DNA from: Roseovarius halotolerans
GTDB taxonomy: Bacteria > Pseudomonadota > Alphaproteobacteria > Rhodobacterales > Rhodobacteraceae
Reading direction: 5' to 3'
NCBI RefSeq assembly: GCF_900172255.1
Contig: NZ_FWFU01000003.1
Location: 124,001-188,000, forward strand
DNA: 64,000 nucleotides
Both the position numbers and the translations under genes were made by a program. Shown here in pieces: positions 19,326 to 29,403 of this stretch. The notes beneath the pieces are model-generated. The model saw nothing but the letters and a program-made list of their open reading frames with translations. It was not told where the DNA came from and did no database searches. How positions within the stretch are numbered: position 1 is the stretch's first letter; each line of letters starts with the position of its first letter.

Positions 19326-20510
19326 ATGCAGGTCAACACGCTGATCCTTGGCGCCGGCGCCGCCGGCATGATGTGCGCCGCCCATGCCGGGCCGGGCGTC
19401 CTCGTGCTGGATCATGCCAAGGCGCCGGGTGAAAAGATCCGCATTTCCGGCGGCGGGCGCTGCAACTTCACCAATCTCTATACCGGGCCGGAAAACTTCC
19501 TCTCCGAAAACCCCCATTTCTGCAAATCCGCGCTCAGCCGCTACACGCAATGGGATTTCATCGACCTTCTCGCGCGTCACGATATCACATGGCACGAAAA
19601 GACCCTCGGGCAGCTCTTCTGCGACGGGCGCTCCGGGCAGATCATCGCCCTCTTGCGTGCCGAGATGGCCCGCGCGGGCGCCGATCTCTGGCTTCAGGCA
19701 TCATTGGCGGGTCTCTCCCATGACGATCAGGGCTTTCGCGCCGAGATCGACCATGAGGGCGCGCGCCGCACGGTGCGCGCGCGCAACCTGGTGGTGGCGA
19801 CCGGCGGCAGGTCGATCCCCAAGATGGGCGCGACCGGCCTCGCCTATGACATCGCCCGCCAATTCGGCCACTCCGTCACCGAGACCCGCCCCGCGCTCGT
19901 GCCCCTCACCTTTCCCGAGGGGCGCTTTTCTGCCCTCTCCGGCATCGCCACCCCGGCCCGCGTCGCGAATGAGCGCACCAGTTTTGAAGAGGCGGTGCTC
20001 TTCACCCATCGCGGCCTCTCCGGGCCGGCGATCCTTCAGATCTCATCCTATTGGCGCGAGGGCGAAGAGATCACCCTCGATCTCGACCCGGCTGGCGGCT
20101 TGCTGGCGGCCCTGCGCGAACAGCGGCAATCCGCCGGGCGGCGCAACCTCACCACCGAACTCGCGCGCCACCTGCCCGCCCGCCTCGTCGATCACCTCGC
20201 TCCCGGCCTGCCGGCGGGCAATCTCGCCGACCAGTCCGACGCGACGCTCGCCGAGATGGTCGCGGGGCTTCGCGCCTGGCACCTTCGCCCCGGCGGCTCG
20301 GAAGGATACCGCACCGCCGAAGTCACCCTTGGCGGCGTCTCGACCGACGGGCTCTCGTCGCGCAGCATGATGTCGCGCCACCTGCCAAGGCTCTACTTCA
20401 TCGGCGAAAGTGTCGACGTGACCGGCTGGCTGGGGGGATATAACTTCCAGTGGGCGTGGTCCTCGGGCTGGGCCGCGGGACAGGCGATCGCGGGCGGCGA
20501 AACGGGCTGA
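19326..20510 (+). CDS. HI0933-type NAD(P)/FAD-dependent flavoprotein
   Basis: A 394-residue flavoprotein of the HI0933/BaiN family. It opens with the dinucleotide-binding fold LILGAGAAGMMCAA, then KIRISGGGRCNFTNLY, LVVATGGRSIPKMGATGLAYDIA, and ends with YFIGESVDVTGWLGGYNFQWAWSSGWAAG, the C-terminal FAD-binding region. The biochemical role of this family is unclear. The ATG at 19326 matches the fold start; longer in-frame starts add a non-conserved tail. It is transcribed against the dcw genes, divergent from ftsW and convergent with murD. Confidence 0.88.
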   Translation: MQVNTLILGAGAAGMMCAAHAGPGVLVLDHAKAPGEKIRISGGGRCNFTNLYTGPENFLSENPHFCKSALSRYTQWDFIDLLARHDITWHEKTLGQLFCDGRSGQIIALLRAEMARAGADLWLQASLAGLSHDDQGFRAEIDHEGARRTVRARNLVVATGGRSIPKMGATGLAYDIARQFGHSVTETRPALVPLTFPEGRFSALSGIATPARVANERTSFEEAVLFTHRGLSGPAILQISSYWREGEEITLDLDPAGGLLAALREQRQSAGRRNLTTELARHLPARLVDHLAPGLPAGNLADQSDATLAEMVAGLRAWHLRPGGSEGYRTAEVTLGGVSTDGLSSRSMMSRHLPRLYFIGESVDVTGWLGGYNFQWAWSSGWAAGQAIAGGETG

Positions 20511-20528
20511 TCAGCGGCACTTCATGCG

Positions 20529-20600
20529 GGTTTGTACATTCCAGCCCGGCGCGCGCCTCATTCATGTACGAAACCGGTGTACAAACCGGACGTTTCGTAC
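20529..20600. repeat. Interlocked inverted repeats between convergent genes
   Basis: Two inverted repeat pairs interleave. GGTTTGTACA (20529-20538) pairs with TGTACAAACC (20578-20587), and GTACGAAAC (20566-20574) pairs with GTTTCGTAC (20592-20600). The order A-B-A'-B' means the two hairpins compete or form a pseudoknot. It lies between the flavoprotein stop (20510) and the murD stop (20607). It may be a bidirectional terminator, though no T-run is present, or a protein-binding site. Confidence 0.6.
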
Positions 20601-20606
20601 GGAAAC

Positions 20607-22004
20607 TCACAGCCGGCTGCGGACCTCCTCGATGAAGTCCTCGCCGCGCTTTTCAAAGTTGTCATACTGGTCGAAACTGGCCGCCGCCGGCGCCAGAAGC
20701 ACCGTTTCACCGGGCTGCGCCTCGCTCATGGCAGCCTCTACGGCGCGCGCCATCGTGGTGCAGATTTCGGCTTTAACCCCTTCAAGTTGCAGGGAAAATT
20801 CCGCCGCCTCGCGCCCGATCACATAGGCTTTCGTGACATTTTCCAGCGCAGGCGCCAGCGCCGAAAGGCCGCCCTCCTTTTCCAGTCCGCCGCAAATCCA
20901 GCGGATTTTCCCGAATGCTTTCAGGGCCTTGAGGGCCGAATCCACATTGGTGGCCTTGCTGTCATTGACGAATTTCACCCCGTCCTTCTCGGCAATCAAC
21001 TGGCTGCGGTGCGGCAACCCCGCAAAGCTGTGAAATGCCCGCTCGATCACCTTGGGCGACAGCCCCAGCGTGCGGCAGGCGGCATAGGCTGCGCAGGCGT
21101 TCTGGTGGTTGTGCTCACCGGGCAAGCCCTTGATATTTCTCAAATCTATAGAGCCTGCCTGACGGCCCTTGCGGTATTCCGAAAGGAACCCCTTGCGCGC
21201 GAATACCGACCATCCCGGCCCCGCCAGCTTGCGGTTGACCGACACCCGGATCACCCGGTCATCCCCCGGCGCCTCGGCCATCTGCCCGGCCAGGAACAGC
21301 CCCTCGGCCTCGTCCACCCCGATCACTGCCCGGTCCGGCCCGCCCTCGGCGAACAGCCGCCGCTTGGCCGCGAAATAGCCACCCAGCCCTGCGTGACGAT
21401 CCAGGTGATCGGCAGATAAGTTAGTGAAAACAGCAACATCCGGGGTCAGGGCGCGGGCCAGCTCGGTCTGATAGCTGCTCAGCTCCAGCACCACCACACC
21501 GCCATCCTCCGGCGGGTCGATGTCCAACACCCCCCGTCCGATGTTCCCGGCCAGCTGCACATCCTTGCCGGCCTCTTGCAGCACATGGTGGATCAGTGCC
21601 GAAGTCGTTGATTTTCCGTTGCTTCCCGTGACCGCAACCACCCGGGGCGGCACGTCATGCGCGGCCCATCCGGCCGCCGCGAAAGAGCGAAAGAACAGCC
21701 CGATGTCATTGTCCACCGCGACCCCTTCGCGCAGGGCATTGGCGACCGCCTTGTTGGGCTGCGGATAAAGATGCGGGATACCGGGGCTGACGATCAGCAT
21801 GGCGATATCGCCAAAGGCCCCGTCACGCGTCAAGTCCTTGATCTCGAAGCCTTCTTCCAGCGCCTTTTCACGCGCCTCGGGTGAGTCGTCCCAGGCCAGA
21901 ACCTGCGCCCCGCCCGCCCGCAGGGCGCGCGCCGCACTGAGGCCCGAACGCCCGAGGCCCAATACCGCCACGCGCTGCCCGGACACGCCCTGCACCTCGA
22001 TCAT
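20607..22004 (-). CDS. murD: UDP-N-acetylmuramoylalanine--D-glutamate ligase
   Basis: A 465-residue Mur ligase adding D-Glu to UDP-MurNAc-L-Ala. It has the N-terminal Rossmann motif [17 protein letters not shown], the substrate loop [10 protein letters not shown], the ATP loop GSNGKSTT at 127-134, and the C-terminal [17 protein letters not shown] and GGLEKEGG. A 222-base gap separates it from mraY and holds a hairpin and a CtrA-like box, which suggests that murD may start its own transcript. Confidence 0.97.
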   Translation of the reverse strand: MIEVQGVSGQRVAVLGLGRSGLSAARALRAGGAQVLAWDDSPEAREKALEEGFEIKDLTRDGAFGDIAMLIVSPGIPHLYPQPNKAVANALREGVAVDNDIGLFFRSFAAAGWAAHDVPPRVVAVTGSNGKSTTSALIHHVLQEAGKDVQLAGNIGRGVLDIDPPEDGGVVVLELSSYQTELARALTPDVAVFTNLSADHLDRHAGLGGYFAAKRRLFAEGGPDRAVIGVDEAEGLFLAGQMAEAPGDDRVIRVSVNRKLAGPGWSVFARKGFLSEYRKGRQAGSIDLRNIKGLPGEHNHQNACAAYAACRTLGLSPKVIERAFHSFAGLPHRSQLIAEKDGVKFVNDSKATNVDSALKALKAFGKIRWICGGLEKEGGLSALAPALENVTKAYVIGREAAEFSLQLEGVKAEICTTMARAVEAAMSEAQPGETVLLAPAAASFDQYDNFEKRGEDFIEEVRSRL

Positions 22005-22066
22005 GCCTCACCCCTTCGTTCATTCGCCGCGCCAAACTGCCCCCGGAACGCCTTGCGCGCAAGCGG

Positions 22067-22082
22067 TTAACGAAACCTTAAC
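22067..22082 (-). promoter_or_regulatory. CtrA-type box TTAA-N7-TTAAC upstream of murD
   Basis: TTAA (22067-22070), seven bases, then TTAAC (22078-22082) matches the known alphaproteobacterial CtrA consensus. It is centred about 70 bases upstream of the murD start. A perfect palindrome CCTTGTTAACAAGG (22120-22133) and a GANTC site (GAGTC, 22112-22116), the CcrM methylation sequence, lie nearby. The outer bases also pair (GGTTAA with TTAACC), so part of the match may reflect a hairpin. Confidence 0.5.
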
Positions 22083-22184
22083 CGGCAAGGCGACCATCAG
22101 GGCCACGATGCGAGTCACGCCTTGTTAACAAGGGCGTTCCGTCATCCTTGGCCAATCTGCATCGCGTCGGTCTCATGTCGGTAT

Positions 22185-22213
22185 CGCGTCGGCATCGTAT
22201 CCGCGCCGACGCG
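22185..22213 (-). terminator. Hairpin after mraY
   Basis: CGCGTCGGC and GCCGACGCG pair as nine base pairs around 11 bases, 14 bases after the mraY stop. No T-run follows, so it may be a Rho-dependent or attenuating structure, or a message 3' end stabiliser. Confidence 0.4.
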
Positions 22214-22226
22214 ACCGGAGCGCCGG

Positions 22227-23309
22227 TCAACGAATTTTCAGTGTCGCCAGCCCGATCATGGCAAGGATAAGCGCGATGATCCAGAAGCGGATCACGATCT
22301 GCGGCTCGGCCCAGCCCTTCTTTTCATAGTGATGATGGATCGGCGCCATCAGGAAAACCCGTTTCCCGGTGCGCTTGAAATAGAGAACCTGGATGATGAC
22401 GCTCAGCGCCTCGACCACGAACAGCCCGCCGACAATGGCCAGCACGATCTCGTGCTTGGTGGCGACCGCGATCGCCCCAAGCGCCCCGCCAAGCGCCAGT
22501 GACCCGGTATCGCCCATGAACACCGCCGCAGGCGGCGCGTTATACCAAAGGAACCCCAGGCCGCCGCCGAAAAGACCCGCGGTGAAGATCAGGATCTCGC
22601 CGGTCCCCGGCACGTAATGCACGTCAAGATACTCGGTGAAATCGACCCGCCCCACCGCATAGGCGATGACCCCAAGCGCACCGCCCGCAATCATCACCGG
22701 CATGATCGCCAGCCCATCGAGCCCGTCGGTCAGGTTCACCGCATTGGCCGCCCCGACGATCACGATCATCGCGAAGGGCACGAACAGCCAGCCCAGGTTG
22801 ATCAGCGTGTCCTTGAACACCGGCAACGCCAACTGGTATTGGAGCTCGCCCGGATGATACCAAGCCGCCCAGGCGGCGGCGATAGCGGCAATGAGAAAGC
22901 CAAGCCCGAGCCGCAGCTTGCCCGGCACGCCCTGGACGTTCTGCTTGCTGACCTTGGCGTAATCGTCCCAAAAGCCGATCAGCCCGAAGGACAGGGTGAC
23001 GAACAGCACCATCCAGACATAGGGATTGTCGAGCCGCGCCCATAGCAGGGTCGACGTCATCAAGGCCCCGACGATCAGAAGCCCGCCCATTGTCGGTGTC
23101 CCGGACTTGGCAGCATGCGTTTCCGGCCCGTCGGAGCGGATCGGCTGCCCCTTGCCCTGGCGCTTGCGCAGAACGTTGATCAACGGCGGCCCGAATATGA
23201 AGCCGAAGAACAACGCCGTCATGAAGGCTCCCCCGGCCCGGAAGGTGATATAGCGGAACAGGTTGAACACATCCCCGCCATCCGACAACCCTGTCAACCA
23301 ATACAACAT
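22227..23309 (-). CDS. mraY: Phospho-N-acetylmuramoyl-pentapeptide transferase
   Basis: A 360-residue polytopic transferase that makes lipid I from UDP-MurNAc-pentapeptide and undecaprenyl phosphate. Motifs include [25 protein letters not shown] near the N terminus, the aspartate-rich loop GFWDDYAKV, the [14 protein letters not shown] segment and the C-terminal [12 protein letters not shown]. The ATG at 23309 lies one base after the murF stop. Longer in-frame starts run into murF and lack membrane character. Confidence 0.97.
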   Translation of the reverse strand: MLYWLTGLSDGGDVFNLFRYITFRAGGAFMTALFFGFIFGPPLINVLRKRQGKGQPIRSDGPETHAAKSGTPTMGGLLIVGALMTSTLLWARLDNPYVWMVLFVTLSFGLIGFWDDYAKVSKQNVQGVPGKLRLGLGFLIAAIAAAWAAWYHPGELQYQLALPVFKDTLINLGWLFVPFAMIVIVGAANAVNLTDGLDGLAIMPVMIAGGALGVIAYAVGRVDFTEYLDVHYVPGTGEILIFTAGLFGGGLGFLWYNAPPAAVFMGDTGSLALGGALGAIAVATKHEIVLAIVGGLFVVEALSVIIQVLYFKRTGKRVFLMAPIHHHYEKKGWAEPQIVIRFWIIALILAMIGLATLKIR

Positions 23310-23310
23310 T

Positions 23311-24756
23311 TCAGCGCCTCTCCATCTGCTGCCCGGCGGCACGCCCGATCCGGCGCAGCGCGTCGACGACAAGGCTGACCCGGCTCCCCTTGGAGCCCTT
23401 GACCAGCACGACATCGCCGGCGTCTATCACACGATGGGCCTGCTCTGCCAGTTCCTCGGCGCTGGCGACCACGCGGCCGCGCTTCGCCTCCGGCAAAGCC
23501 TCCCAGAGGGACTGCATACGCGGGCCGACGCAATGGACGGTATCCAGCGCCTCGATCTGCGGCAGCTGTGCCAGCGCCTGATGCAGGGCGATCTCGTCGG
23601 GGCCAAGTTCCAGCATGTCGCCCAGGATGGCGATGCGCCGTCCCTTGGACACGCGCCCGACGCTGTCTTCGGGCATGGCCGCAGCCAGCACCTCGAGAGC
23701 GGCCTTGATCGAGGTCGGGTTGGCGTTGAAGGCGTCGTCGATCAGGGTGATCGAATGATCGTCGACCGGGTCCAGCACGATCACTTCGCGCGTTCCGCGC
23801 CCCGCCGGGGGCTGCCAGTTCGACAGATCACGCGCCGCCAGCGTCGCATCCACTCCAAGCGCCTCGGCGACGGCAAGCACGCCAAGCGCGTTGGCGGCGA
23901 AGTGACGCCCCGGCGCCGAGAGTTTCACGATCTGCGGCCCCGAGGGCAGGTCGGCCTTGATCACGGTGGCGTCCGCGGTCAGCTGAACCGAAGCCAGACG
24001 GTAGTCGCAGTCCTCGCGCGCCCCGAACCGGACCACCGGCCCGCCGGTGACCTGCGCCGCATCCGTGACGGCGCGCAGCGCGTCCGCGTCGATATCGGCG
24101 TTGAAGATGCAGGTGCCTTCCGGCTCGAGCCCATCGAATATGGCGGCCTTTTCGTGGGCAATGCCGACGATGCTTTCAAACGCCTCGAGATGGGCGGCGG
24201 CGACGGTGGTGATCAGCGCCACATGCGGGCGCGCCATGCGGCTGAGCGGCGCGATCTCGCCGGGATGGTTCATGCCGATCTCGATCACCGCGAATTCGGT
24301 ATCAGCCGGCATCCGCGCCAATGTCAGCGGCACGCCCCACTGGTTGTTGTAGCTCGCCTCGGCGCTGTGAGTGCGGCCCTGCGCGCCAAGCACCACATGC
24401 AGCATTTCCTTGGTCGATGTCTTACCGACCGAGCCGGTCACCGCCACCACGCGCGCATCGCTGCGCGCCCGTGCGGCGCGTCCCAGATCCTCGAGCGCGG
24501 CCTGAACATCATCGACGATCAGCAGCGGAGCATTGTCGTCAAGTCCGTCAGGTATGCGGCTGACCAGCGCGGCGGCGGCACCATTGGCCAGCGCCTGCGC
24601 GACGAAATCATGGCCGTCGCGCGCCACCTTGAGCGCCACGAACAGATCGCCCGCCTGCAAGCTGCGGCTGTCGATCGACACGCCATCTGCCTGCCAGTCA
24701 CCCGTGGCGCGCCCGCCGGTGGCGCGGGCAGCGTCGTCTGCGCGCCACAATGTCAT
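23311..24756 (-). CDS. murF: UDP-N-acetylmuramoyl-tripeptide--D-Ala-D-Ala ligase
   Basis: A 481-residue Mur ligase that adds D-Ala-D-Ala to the tripeptide precursor. Visible are the N-terminal domain with [17 protein letters not shown], the ATP loop [10 protein letters not shown] at 108-117, the [10 protein letters not shown] motif and [15 protein letters not shown] in the C-terminal domain. Its start overlaps the murE stop by four bases, and its stop lies one base before mraY, so translation is likely coupled across three genes. Confidence 0.97.
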   Translation of the reverse strand: MTLWRADDAARATGGRATGDWQADGVSIDSRSLQAGDLFVALKVARDGHDFVAQALANGAAAALVSRIPDGLDDNAPLLIVDDVQAALEDLGRAARARSDARVVAVTGSVGKTSTKEMLHVVLGAQGRTHSAEASYNNQWGVPLTLARMPADTEFAVIEIGMNHPGEIAPLSRMARPHVALITTVAAAHLEAFESIVGIAHEKAAIFDGLEPEGTCIFNADIDADALRAVTDAAQVTGGPVVRFGAREDCDYRLASVQLTADATVIKADLPSGPQIVKLSAPGRHFAANALGVLAVAEALGVDATLAARDLSNWQPPAGRGTREVIVLDPVDDHSITLIDDAFNANPTSIKAALEVLAAAMPEDSVGRVSKGRRIAILGDMLELGPDEIALHQALAQLPQIEALDTVHCVGPRMQSLWEALPEAKRGRVVASAEELAEQAHRVIDAGDVVLVKGSKGSRVSLVVDALRRIGRAAGQQMERR

Positions 24757-26258
24757 GCCAGCCCCCCGTCAAGCGCCGCCACCGCGACGCTGGCCTGTTC
24801 GCTGTCATCAAAGGGAAAGACATCGTCGCCGACGATCTGCCCGGTCTCGTGACCCTTGCCGCAGATCAGCAGCGCATCGCCCGGCCCCAGCATGTCGACA
24901 CCGCGCAGGATGGCTTCGGCGCGGTCGCCTACCTCGCGGGCCAGCTCGGCACCGCCGGCATCGGCAACGCCCGCCATCACCGCGGCACGGATCGCGGCCG
25001 GCTCTTCGCGGCGTGGGTTGTCATCGGTGACGATCACGAGGTCGGCATTCTCGACCGCCGCCTGCCCCATCAGGGGCCGCTTGGCGGTATCGCGGTCACC
25101 GCCTGCCCCGACGACGGCCACGAGACGGCCCATCACATGCGGACGCAGCGCCTTCAACGCGGTGGCGATGGCATCGGGCGTATGGGCGAAATCGACGAAT
25201 ACCGTCGCGCCATTGGCCCGTGTCGCAGCCAGCTGCATGCGCCCGCGCACGGTCTTCATCTGTCCCAATGTCTCGAAGACGCGCTCGGGATCGGCCCCGG
25301 CGGCGATGGCCAGCCCGGCGGCCAGCAGCACGTTTTCGGCCTGGAAGCCGCCGATCAGGTCAAGCGATACCTGATGCGCACGCCCCTTCCAGTCAAATCG
25401 CAGATCCTGCCCGGTCGGGGCAAATCGCTGCGCCTGAAGCTGAATGTCGCTGCCCGCCGCGCGGCCCACCGTGATCAGGTCCTGACCGCGCGCGCAGGCG
25501 ATCTCGGCCATCGCGGGGCCTTTGTCATCATCGACATTGATGACCGCGATCCCGTCCTCGGGCAGGACACGGGCAAAAAGCCCCGCCTTGGCGGCGAAAT
25601 ACTCGTCGAAACCGGCGTGGTAATCCAGGTGATCCTGGCTGAAATTCGTGAACCCCGCTGCCACCAGGCGGACCCCGTCAAGGCGGCGCTGCTCAAGCCC
25701 GTGCGAGGATGCCTCCATCGCGGCGTGGGTCACGCCCGCCGCCTCGCAATCCGCAAGCACCCGATGCAGGGTGATGGGTTCAGGCGTGGTGTGGGCCAGC
25801 GGGGCTTCATGGGCGCCCTCGACCCCGGTGGTGCCTATATTCACCGCCGCGAAACCCAGTTCCGTCCAGATCTGTCGGCAGAAATTTGCGACCGAGGTCT
25901 TGCCGTTGGTGCCGGTCACGGCGACCACCACCTCGGGTTGCGCACCGAACCACAGCGCGGCGGCATAGGCCAGCGTCTGGCGCGGGTCCTCGGCGAGGAT
26001 CAGCGCGGCGTCACTGGTCGAAAGCTCGTCCGCCGCAAGCCGCGCGCCGCGCGCATCCGTCAGGATCGCCGCCGCACCCATGCGCAGCGCATATTGGATG
26101 AAATCACCGCCATGCACCTTTGTGCCGGGCAGCGCCGCAAAGAGATGCCCCTTGCGCACCTCGCGACTGTCGACGGACAGGCCGGTGATCTCGGCCCGGC
26201 GCCCGCCCTGGGCCGTAAGCCCCAGTTCCGCCAAAGATTTGGTCTGCCCCGCCGCCAT
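24753..26258 (-). CDS. murE: UDP-N-acetylmuramoyl-tripeptide synthetase (meso-DAP adding)
   Basis: A 501-residue Mur ligase. The ATP loop is GTNGKTS at residues 116-122, and the substrate domain has TTPEPITLHRVLAD and ASSHGLEQRRLDG. The C-terminal DNPRREEP motif is the diagnostic of meso-diaminopimelate selectivity, so the peptidoglycan should be the usual Gram-negative A1gamma type. It lies 18 bases after ftsI. Confidence 0.97.
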   Translation of the reverse strand: MAAGQTKSLAELGLTAQGGRRAEITGLSVDSREVRKGHLFAALPGTKVHGGDFIQYALRMGAAAILTDARGARLAADELSTSDAALILAEDPRQTLAYAAALWFGAQPEVVVAVTGTNGKTSVANFCRQIWTELGFAAVNIGTTGVEGAHEAPLAHTTPEPITLHRVLADCEAAGVTHAAMEASSHGLEQRRLDGVRLVAAGFTNFSQDHLDYHAGFDEYFAAKAGLFARVLPEDGIAVINVDDDKGPAMAEIACARGQDLITVGRAAGSDIQLQAQRFAPTGQDLRFDWKGRAHQVSLDLIGGFQAENVLLAAGLAIAAGADPERVFETLGQMKTVRGRMQLAATRANGATVFVDFAHTPDAIATALKALRPHVMGRLVAVVGAGGDRDTAKRPLMGQAAVENADLVIVTDDNPRREEPAAIRAAVMAGVADAGGAELAREVGDRAEAILRGVDMLGPGDALLICGKGHETGQIVGDDVFPFDDSEQASVAVAALDGGLA

Positions 26259-26276
26259 ATTTTTCCGCCCGTCGGC

Positions 26277-28061
26277 CTAGTTCGATGTGAGCGTTATACC
26301 AGCCAGTTCGCCGGGTTCAATCTGCGGTCTCAATCCCAACAGGGGCGCCACCCGGCGGATGATCTCGGCGGCGACGGGCACGGCGGTCCAGCCAGCGGTG
26401 CGGCGCGGCTCGTCGCCCGAGGTTTCGACCGGTTCGTCAAGCGTCACCACCAGCACATATTGCGGATCATGCGCGGGAAAGACGCTCGCGAAGGTGGCGA
26501 TCACCTTGTCGTCGTAATAGCCGCCGCCGCGTTCCTTGGGTTTGTCGGCGGTGCCGGTCTTGCCCGCGACGGCATAACCCTCGACCTCGCCCATGCTGGC
26601 AGTGCCTTCGGACACCACCTTGCGCAGCATGGTCATCGACGCGCGCGCGGATTGCTCGGACATCACGCGCGGTCCAAGCTGTGCCGCGGGCTGGCGCAAC
26701 AGGCTCGGCGTCACCTTGCGCCCGCCATTCGCCAGCGTCGCATAGGCGGCGGCCAGGTGCATCGGCGTGGCCGAGAGACCATGACCATAGGAAATCGTCA
26801 TCGTCGACAGTTCGGACCAGCGCGGCGGCAACAGCGGCTGCCCGCCCTTGGCTTCGACCATCTCGACTGCCGTCGGCTCGAAGAAGCCCAGACGTTTCAT
26901 GAAATCCTGCTGGCGCTCGATGCCGATCATCTGCGCAATACGGGCCGTCCCGATATTCGAAGATTTGACGATCACCTTGGTGGCGGTCATCTCGGAGCCG
27001 TAATCATGGAAATCGCGGATCCGGTGCTTGCCCCAGCGCAGCGGCCCCTTGGTGTCGATCAGCGTCGAGGGATTGATCAGCCCCAGTTCCAGCGCCTGCG
27101 CCACCGCGAATATCTTGAAGGTCGAACCAAGCTCATAGACCCCCTGCACCGCGCGGTTGAACAACGGGCTGTCGCTCGGATTGCCCTCGGTGGGCGCACG
27201 CGGGCGGTCATTGGGGTCGAAATCCGGCAGCGAAGCCAGCGCAAGGATCTCGCCGGTCTTCACCTCCATCAGGATCGCGGTCGCACCCTTGGCATTCATC
27301 AGCTTCATGCCGCCATCAAGCACCCGTTCCGTCGCCGCCTGCACCGACAGATCCAGCGACAGGCGCAGCGGCTCATGCCCATGCGCGGGGTCGCGCAAGC
27401 GCTCGTCAAAGGTCTTTTCCACGCCCGCAACGCCGATCACCTCGGCCGCATGCACACCCTCACGCCCGAAGCTGGCACCTCCCAGCACATGTGACGCCAG
27501 TTTGCCGTTGGGGTAGAGGCGCATCTCGCGCGGGCCGAACAGCAGGCCCGGCTCGCCGATATCATGCACGGCCTGCTTCTGCTCGGGGCTGAGTTTCTTC
27601 TTGATCCACAGGAACTTACGCTTGCCAGTCAGGTCCTTGGTCAGGCGCTCGCGGTCGAGGTCCGGGAAGATCCGCACCAGTTCTTCGACCGCACGCTCGG
27701 GGTCGACCATCTGGGGCGGCTGCGCATAAAGGCTGTGGGTCTCGAAATTGGTGGCCAGAATCCGGCCCTGACGGTCCACGATATCGGCACGCTGCGCCAA
27801 TATCTGCGCCCCGGCCACCGAGCTGCGCGGCTCGCTGGGTTCGGTGCTGGCCAGCACCCCCATCCGCCCGCCGATCACCCCGAAGGCGCAAAAGAACATC
27901 ACCCCCAGCACCAGAAGCCGCCCCTCGGCCCGCATCCGGGCACGGTCGCGCATCTGTTCATGACGGATCCGAATGTTCTCGCGCTCGATGGCGTCCGGGT
28001 TCTCACCTTTGGCGCGGGCATCGAGAATGCGGGCAAGCGGGCGTAGTGGCGTGCGGATCAT
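26277..28061 (-). CDS. ftsI: Septal transpeptidase FtsI (PBP3)
   Basis: A 594-residue class B penicillin-binding protein. It has a basic cytoplasmic head of about 47 residues, one membrane segment (about 48-66), a pedestal domain beginning near RADIVDRQGRILATN, and a transpeptidase domain with the catalytic STFK (313-316), SSN (367-369) and KTG (501-503) boxes in the correct order. FtsI crosslinks septal wall with FtsW. The ATG overlaps the ftsL stop by four bases. Confidence 0.97.
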   Translation of the reverse strand: MIRTPLRPLARILDARAKGENPDAIERENIRIRHEQMRDRARMRAEGRLLVLGVMFFCAFGVIGGRMGVLASTEPSEPRSSVAGAQILAQRADIVDRQGRILATNFETHSLYAQPPQMVDPERAVEELVRIFPDLDRERLTKDLTGKRKFLWIKKKLSPEQKQAVHDIGEPGLLFGPREMRLYPNGKLASHVLGGASFGREGVHAAEVIGVAGVEKTFDERLRDPAHGHEPLRLSLDLSVQAATERVLDGGMKLMNAKGATAILMEVKTGEILALASLPDFDPNDRPRAPTEGNPSDSPLFNRAVQGVYELGSTFKIFAVAQALELGLINPSTLIDTKGPLRWGKHRIRDFHDYGSEMTATKVIVKSSNIGTARIAQMIGIERQQDFMKRLGFFEPTAVEMVEAKGGQPLLPPRWSELSTMTISYGHGLSATPMHLAAAYATLANGGRKVTPSLLRQPAAQLGPRVMSEQSARASMTMLRKVVSEGTASMGEVEGYAVAGKTGTADKPKERGGGYYDDKVIATFASVFPAHDPQYVLVVTLDEPVETSGDEPRRTAGWTAVPVAAEIIRRVAPLLGLRPQIEPGELAGITLTSN

Positions 28062-28408
28062 GGTTCTTGCACCTCCATGCCGGACACTTCGATCGGGTTC
28101 AGGATCGGCAGCATTTCGTCCTCGGGCGGATAGGCCACCTGGTCGATCTTGCCGAACTGGTAGGGTTGCAGCGGCAACAGCCCCAACTTGTCGAAATTAA
28201 GTTCAGCCAGCTCCATCAGCCGCTCGGGCCGGTTGAGATAGGCCCATTCGGCATTCAAGACCCGCAGGCGCTGCCGGGTGCGGGCGATCTCGTGCTGAAG
28301 CTGCTCGGCCTGCGACAGCGCCGCCTGCGTGCGGTAATTCTCGCGGTAGGCCCAGAAGGCCAGGCCAATGACCGCGAGGGCGGTCAACACATAGAACAGG
28401 CTTCGCAT
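28058..28408 (-). CDS. ftsL: Cell division protein FtsL
   Basis: A 116-residue bitopic protein. It has a very short N terminus, a membrane segment (LFYVLTALAVIGLAFWAY), then a coiled-coil-like stretch rich in Q, E, R and L (ALSQAEQLQHEIARTRQRL), and a P-rich tail. FtsL joins FtsB and FtsQ in the divisome. FtsL is poorly conserved in sequence; identification rests on topology plus its fixed position between rsmH and ftsI. Its ATG overlaps the rsmH stop by one base (TAATG). Confidence 0.9.
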   Translation of the reverse strand: MRSLFYVLTALAVIGLAFWAYRENYRTQAALSQAEQLQHEIARTRQRLRVLNAEWAYLNRPERLMELAELNFDKLGLLPLQPYQFGKIDQVAYPPEDEMLPILNPIEVSGMEVQEP

Positions 28409-29400
28409 TATCTGTCCCCCTTGAGCAATGGCATGCCGATCGCCTTGCGGTCGGCGGGCGTGGCGGGCGCCTCGGTGCGGATGGCGACGCGCAGCTTGGC
28501 GCTGCGGGCGCGTGGATTCTCGCCCAGTTCCTGATCGTCCGGGCCGATGGCCTTGCGGTTCTTCAGCTCCCATTCCGCCGGGGCCGGAGTGATGCGCGGC
28601 GCATGGCGGCTGCCGCCGCCCCCGCCGCCCGACTTGGCCTGAAGAAAGCGCTTCACCATCCGGTCCTCGATGGAATGGAAGGTAACAACCGCAAGCTTGC
28701 CCCCCGGCGCCAGCGCGCGCCCGGCGGCCTCGAGTCCGGCCACCAATTCGCCGAATTCATCGTTCACCGCGATGCGTAGCGCCTGAAAACTGCGGGTCGC
28801 CGGATGGATCTGGCCGGGCTTGGGGCGCGGCAGGCATTTTTCGACGATACCGGCAAGGCGCAGGGTGGTTTCGATCGGTTCAAGCGCACGTTCGCGCAGG
28901 ATCGCGCGGGCAATGCGCCGGCTGGCGCGTTCTTCGCCATACAGAAACAGGATATCGGCCAGCTCACCCTCGTCCGCGTTGTTCACGAGGTCAGCGGCGG
29001 TCGGCCCCTGCTGGCTCATACGCATGTCGAGCGGGCCGTCGCGGTGAAAGGAAAATCCGCGCTCGGCGCGGTCAAGCTGCATCGAGGACACACCAAGATC
29101 CAGCACCACCCCCGCAACGCCCTCGGCATGATCGTCGAGATTTGAGAACCGGTCCTCGACCAGCTCGAGGCGCGCGCCATATTCCGCGCCCCAATCGCGC
29201 GCCATCTCAAGCGCCAGCGGGTCGCGGTCCACGCCGATCACCTTCTGAGCACCGGCATCGAGCAGGCCGCGCGCATACCCACCCGCACCCAGTGTCCCGT
29301 CGACCCAGACCCCCTCGACAGGGGCAACCGCCGCCAAAAGCGGACGCAGGAGAACGGGGATATGCGGAGCGGAACCTGATGCGAGGGCAGCGGCAGCCAT
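28408..29400 (-). CDS. rsmH: 16S rRNA C1402 N4-methyltransferase
   Basis: A 330-residue SAM-dependent methyltransferase (MraW) that N4-methylates C1402 in the ribosomal P site. The N terminus shows [10 protein letters not shown] and the SAM motif [15 protein letters not shown]; further on are [13 protein letters not shown] and [14 protein letters not shown], then the C-terminal [15 protein letters not shown]. It starts three bases after mraZ stops and is the second gene of the dcw cluster. Confidence 0.97.
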   Translation of the reverse strand: MAAAALASGSAPHIPVLLRPLLAAVAPVEGVWVDGTLGAGGYARGLLDAGAQKVIGVDRDPLALEMARDWGAEYGARLELVEDRFSNLDDHAEGVAGVVLDLGVSSMQLDRAERGFSFHRDGPLDMRMSQQGPTAADLVNNADEGELADILFLYGEERASRRIARAILRERALEPIETTLRLAGIVEKCLPRPKPGQIHPATRSFQALRIAVNDEFGELVAGLEAAGRALAPGGKLAVVTFHSIEDRMVKRFLQAKSGGGGGGSRHAPRITPAPAEWELKNRKAIGPDDQELGENPRARSAKLRVAIRTEAPATPADRKAIGMPLLKGDR

Positions 29401-29403
29401 GCT

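Noticed and set aside
24750..27494. A 914-codon plus-strand frame opposite murE and ftsI
   Set aside because: Antisense to intact Mur and PBP genes and without coherent domains; a mirror of codon bias.
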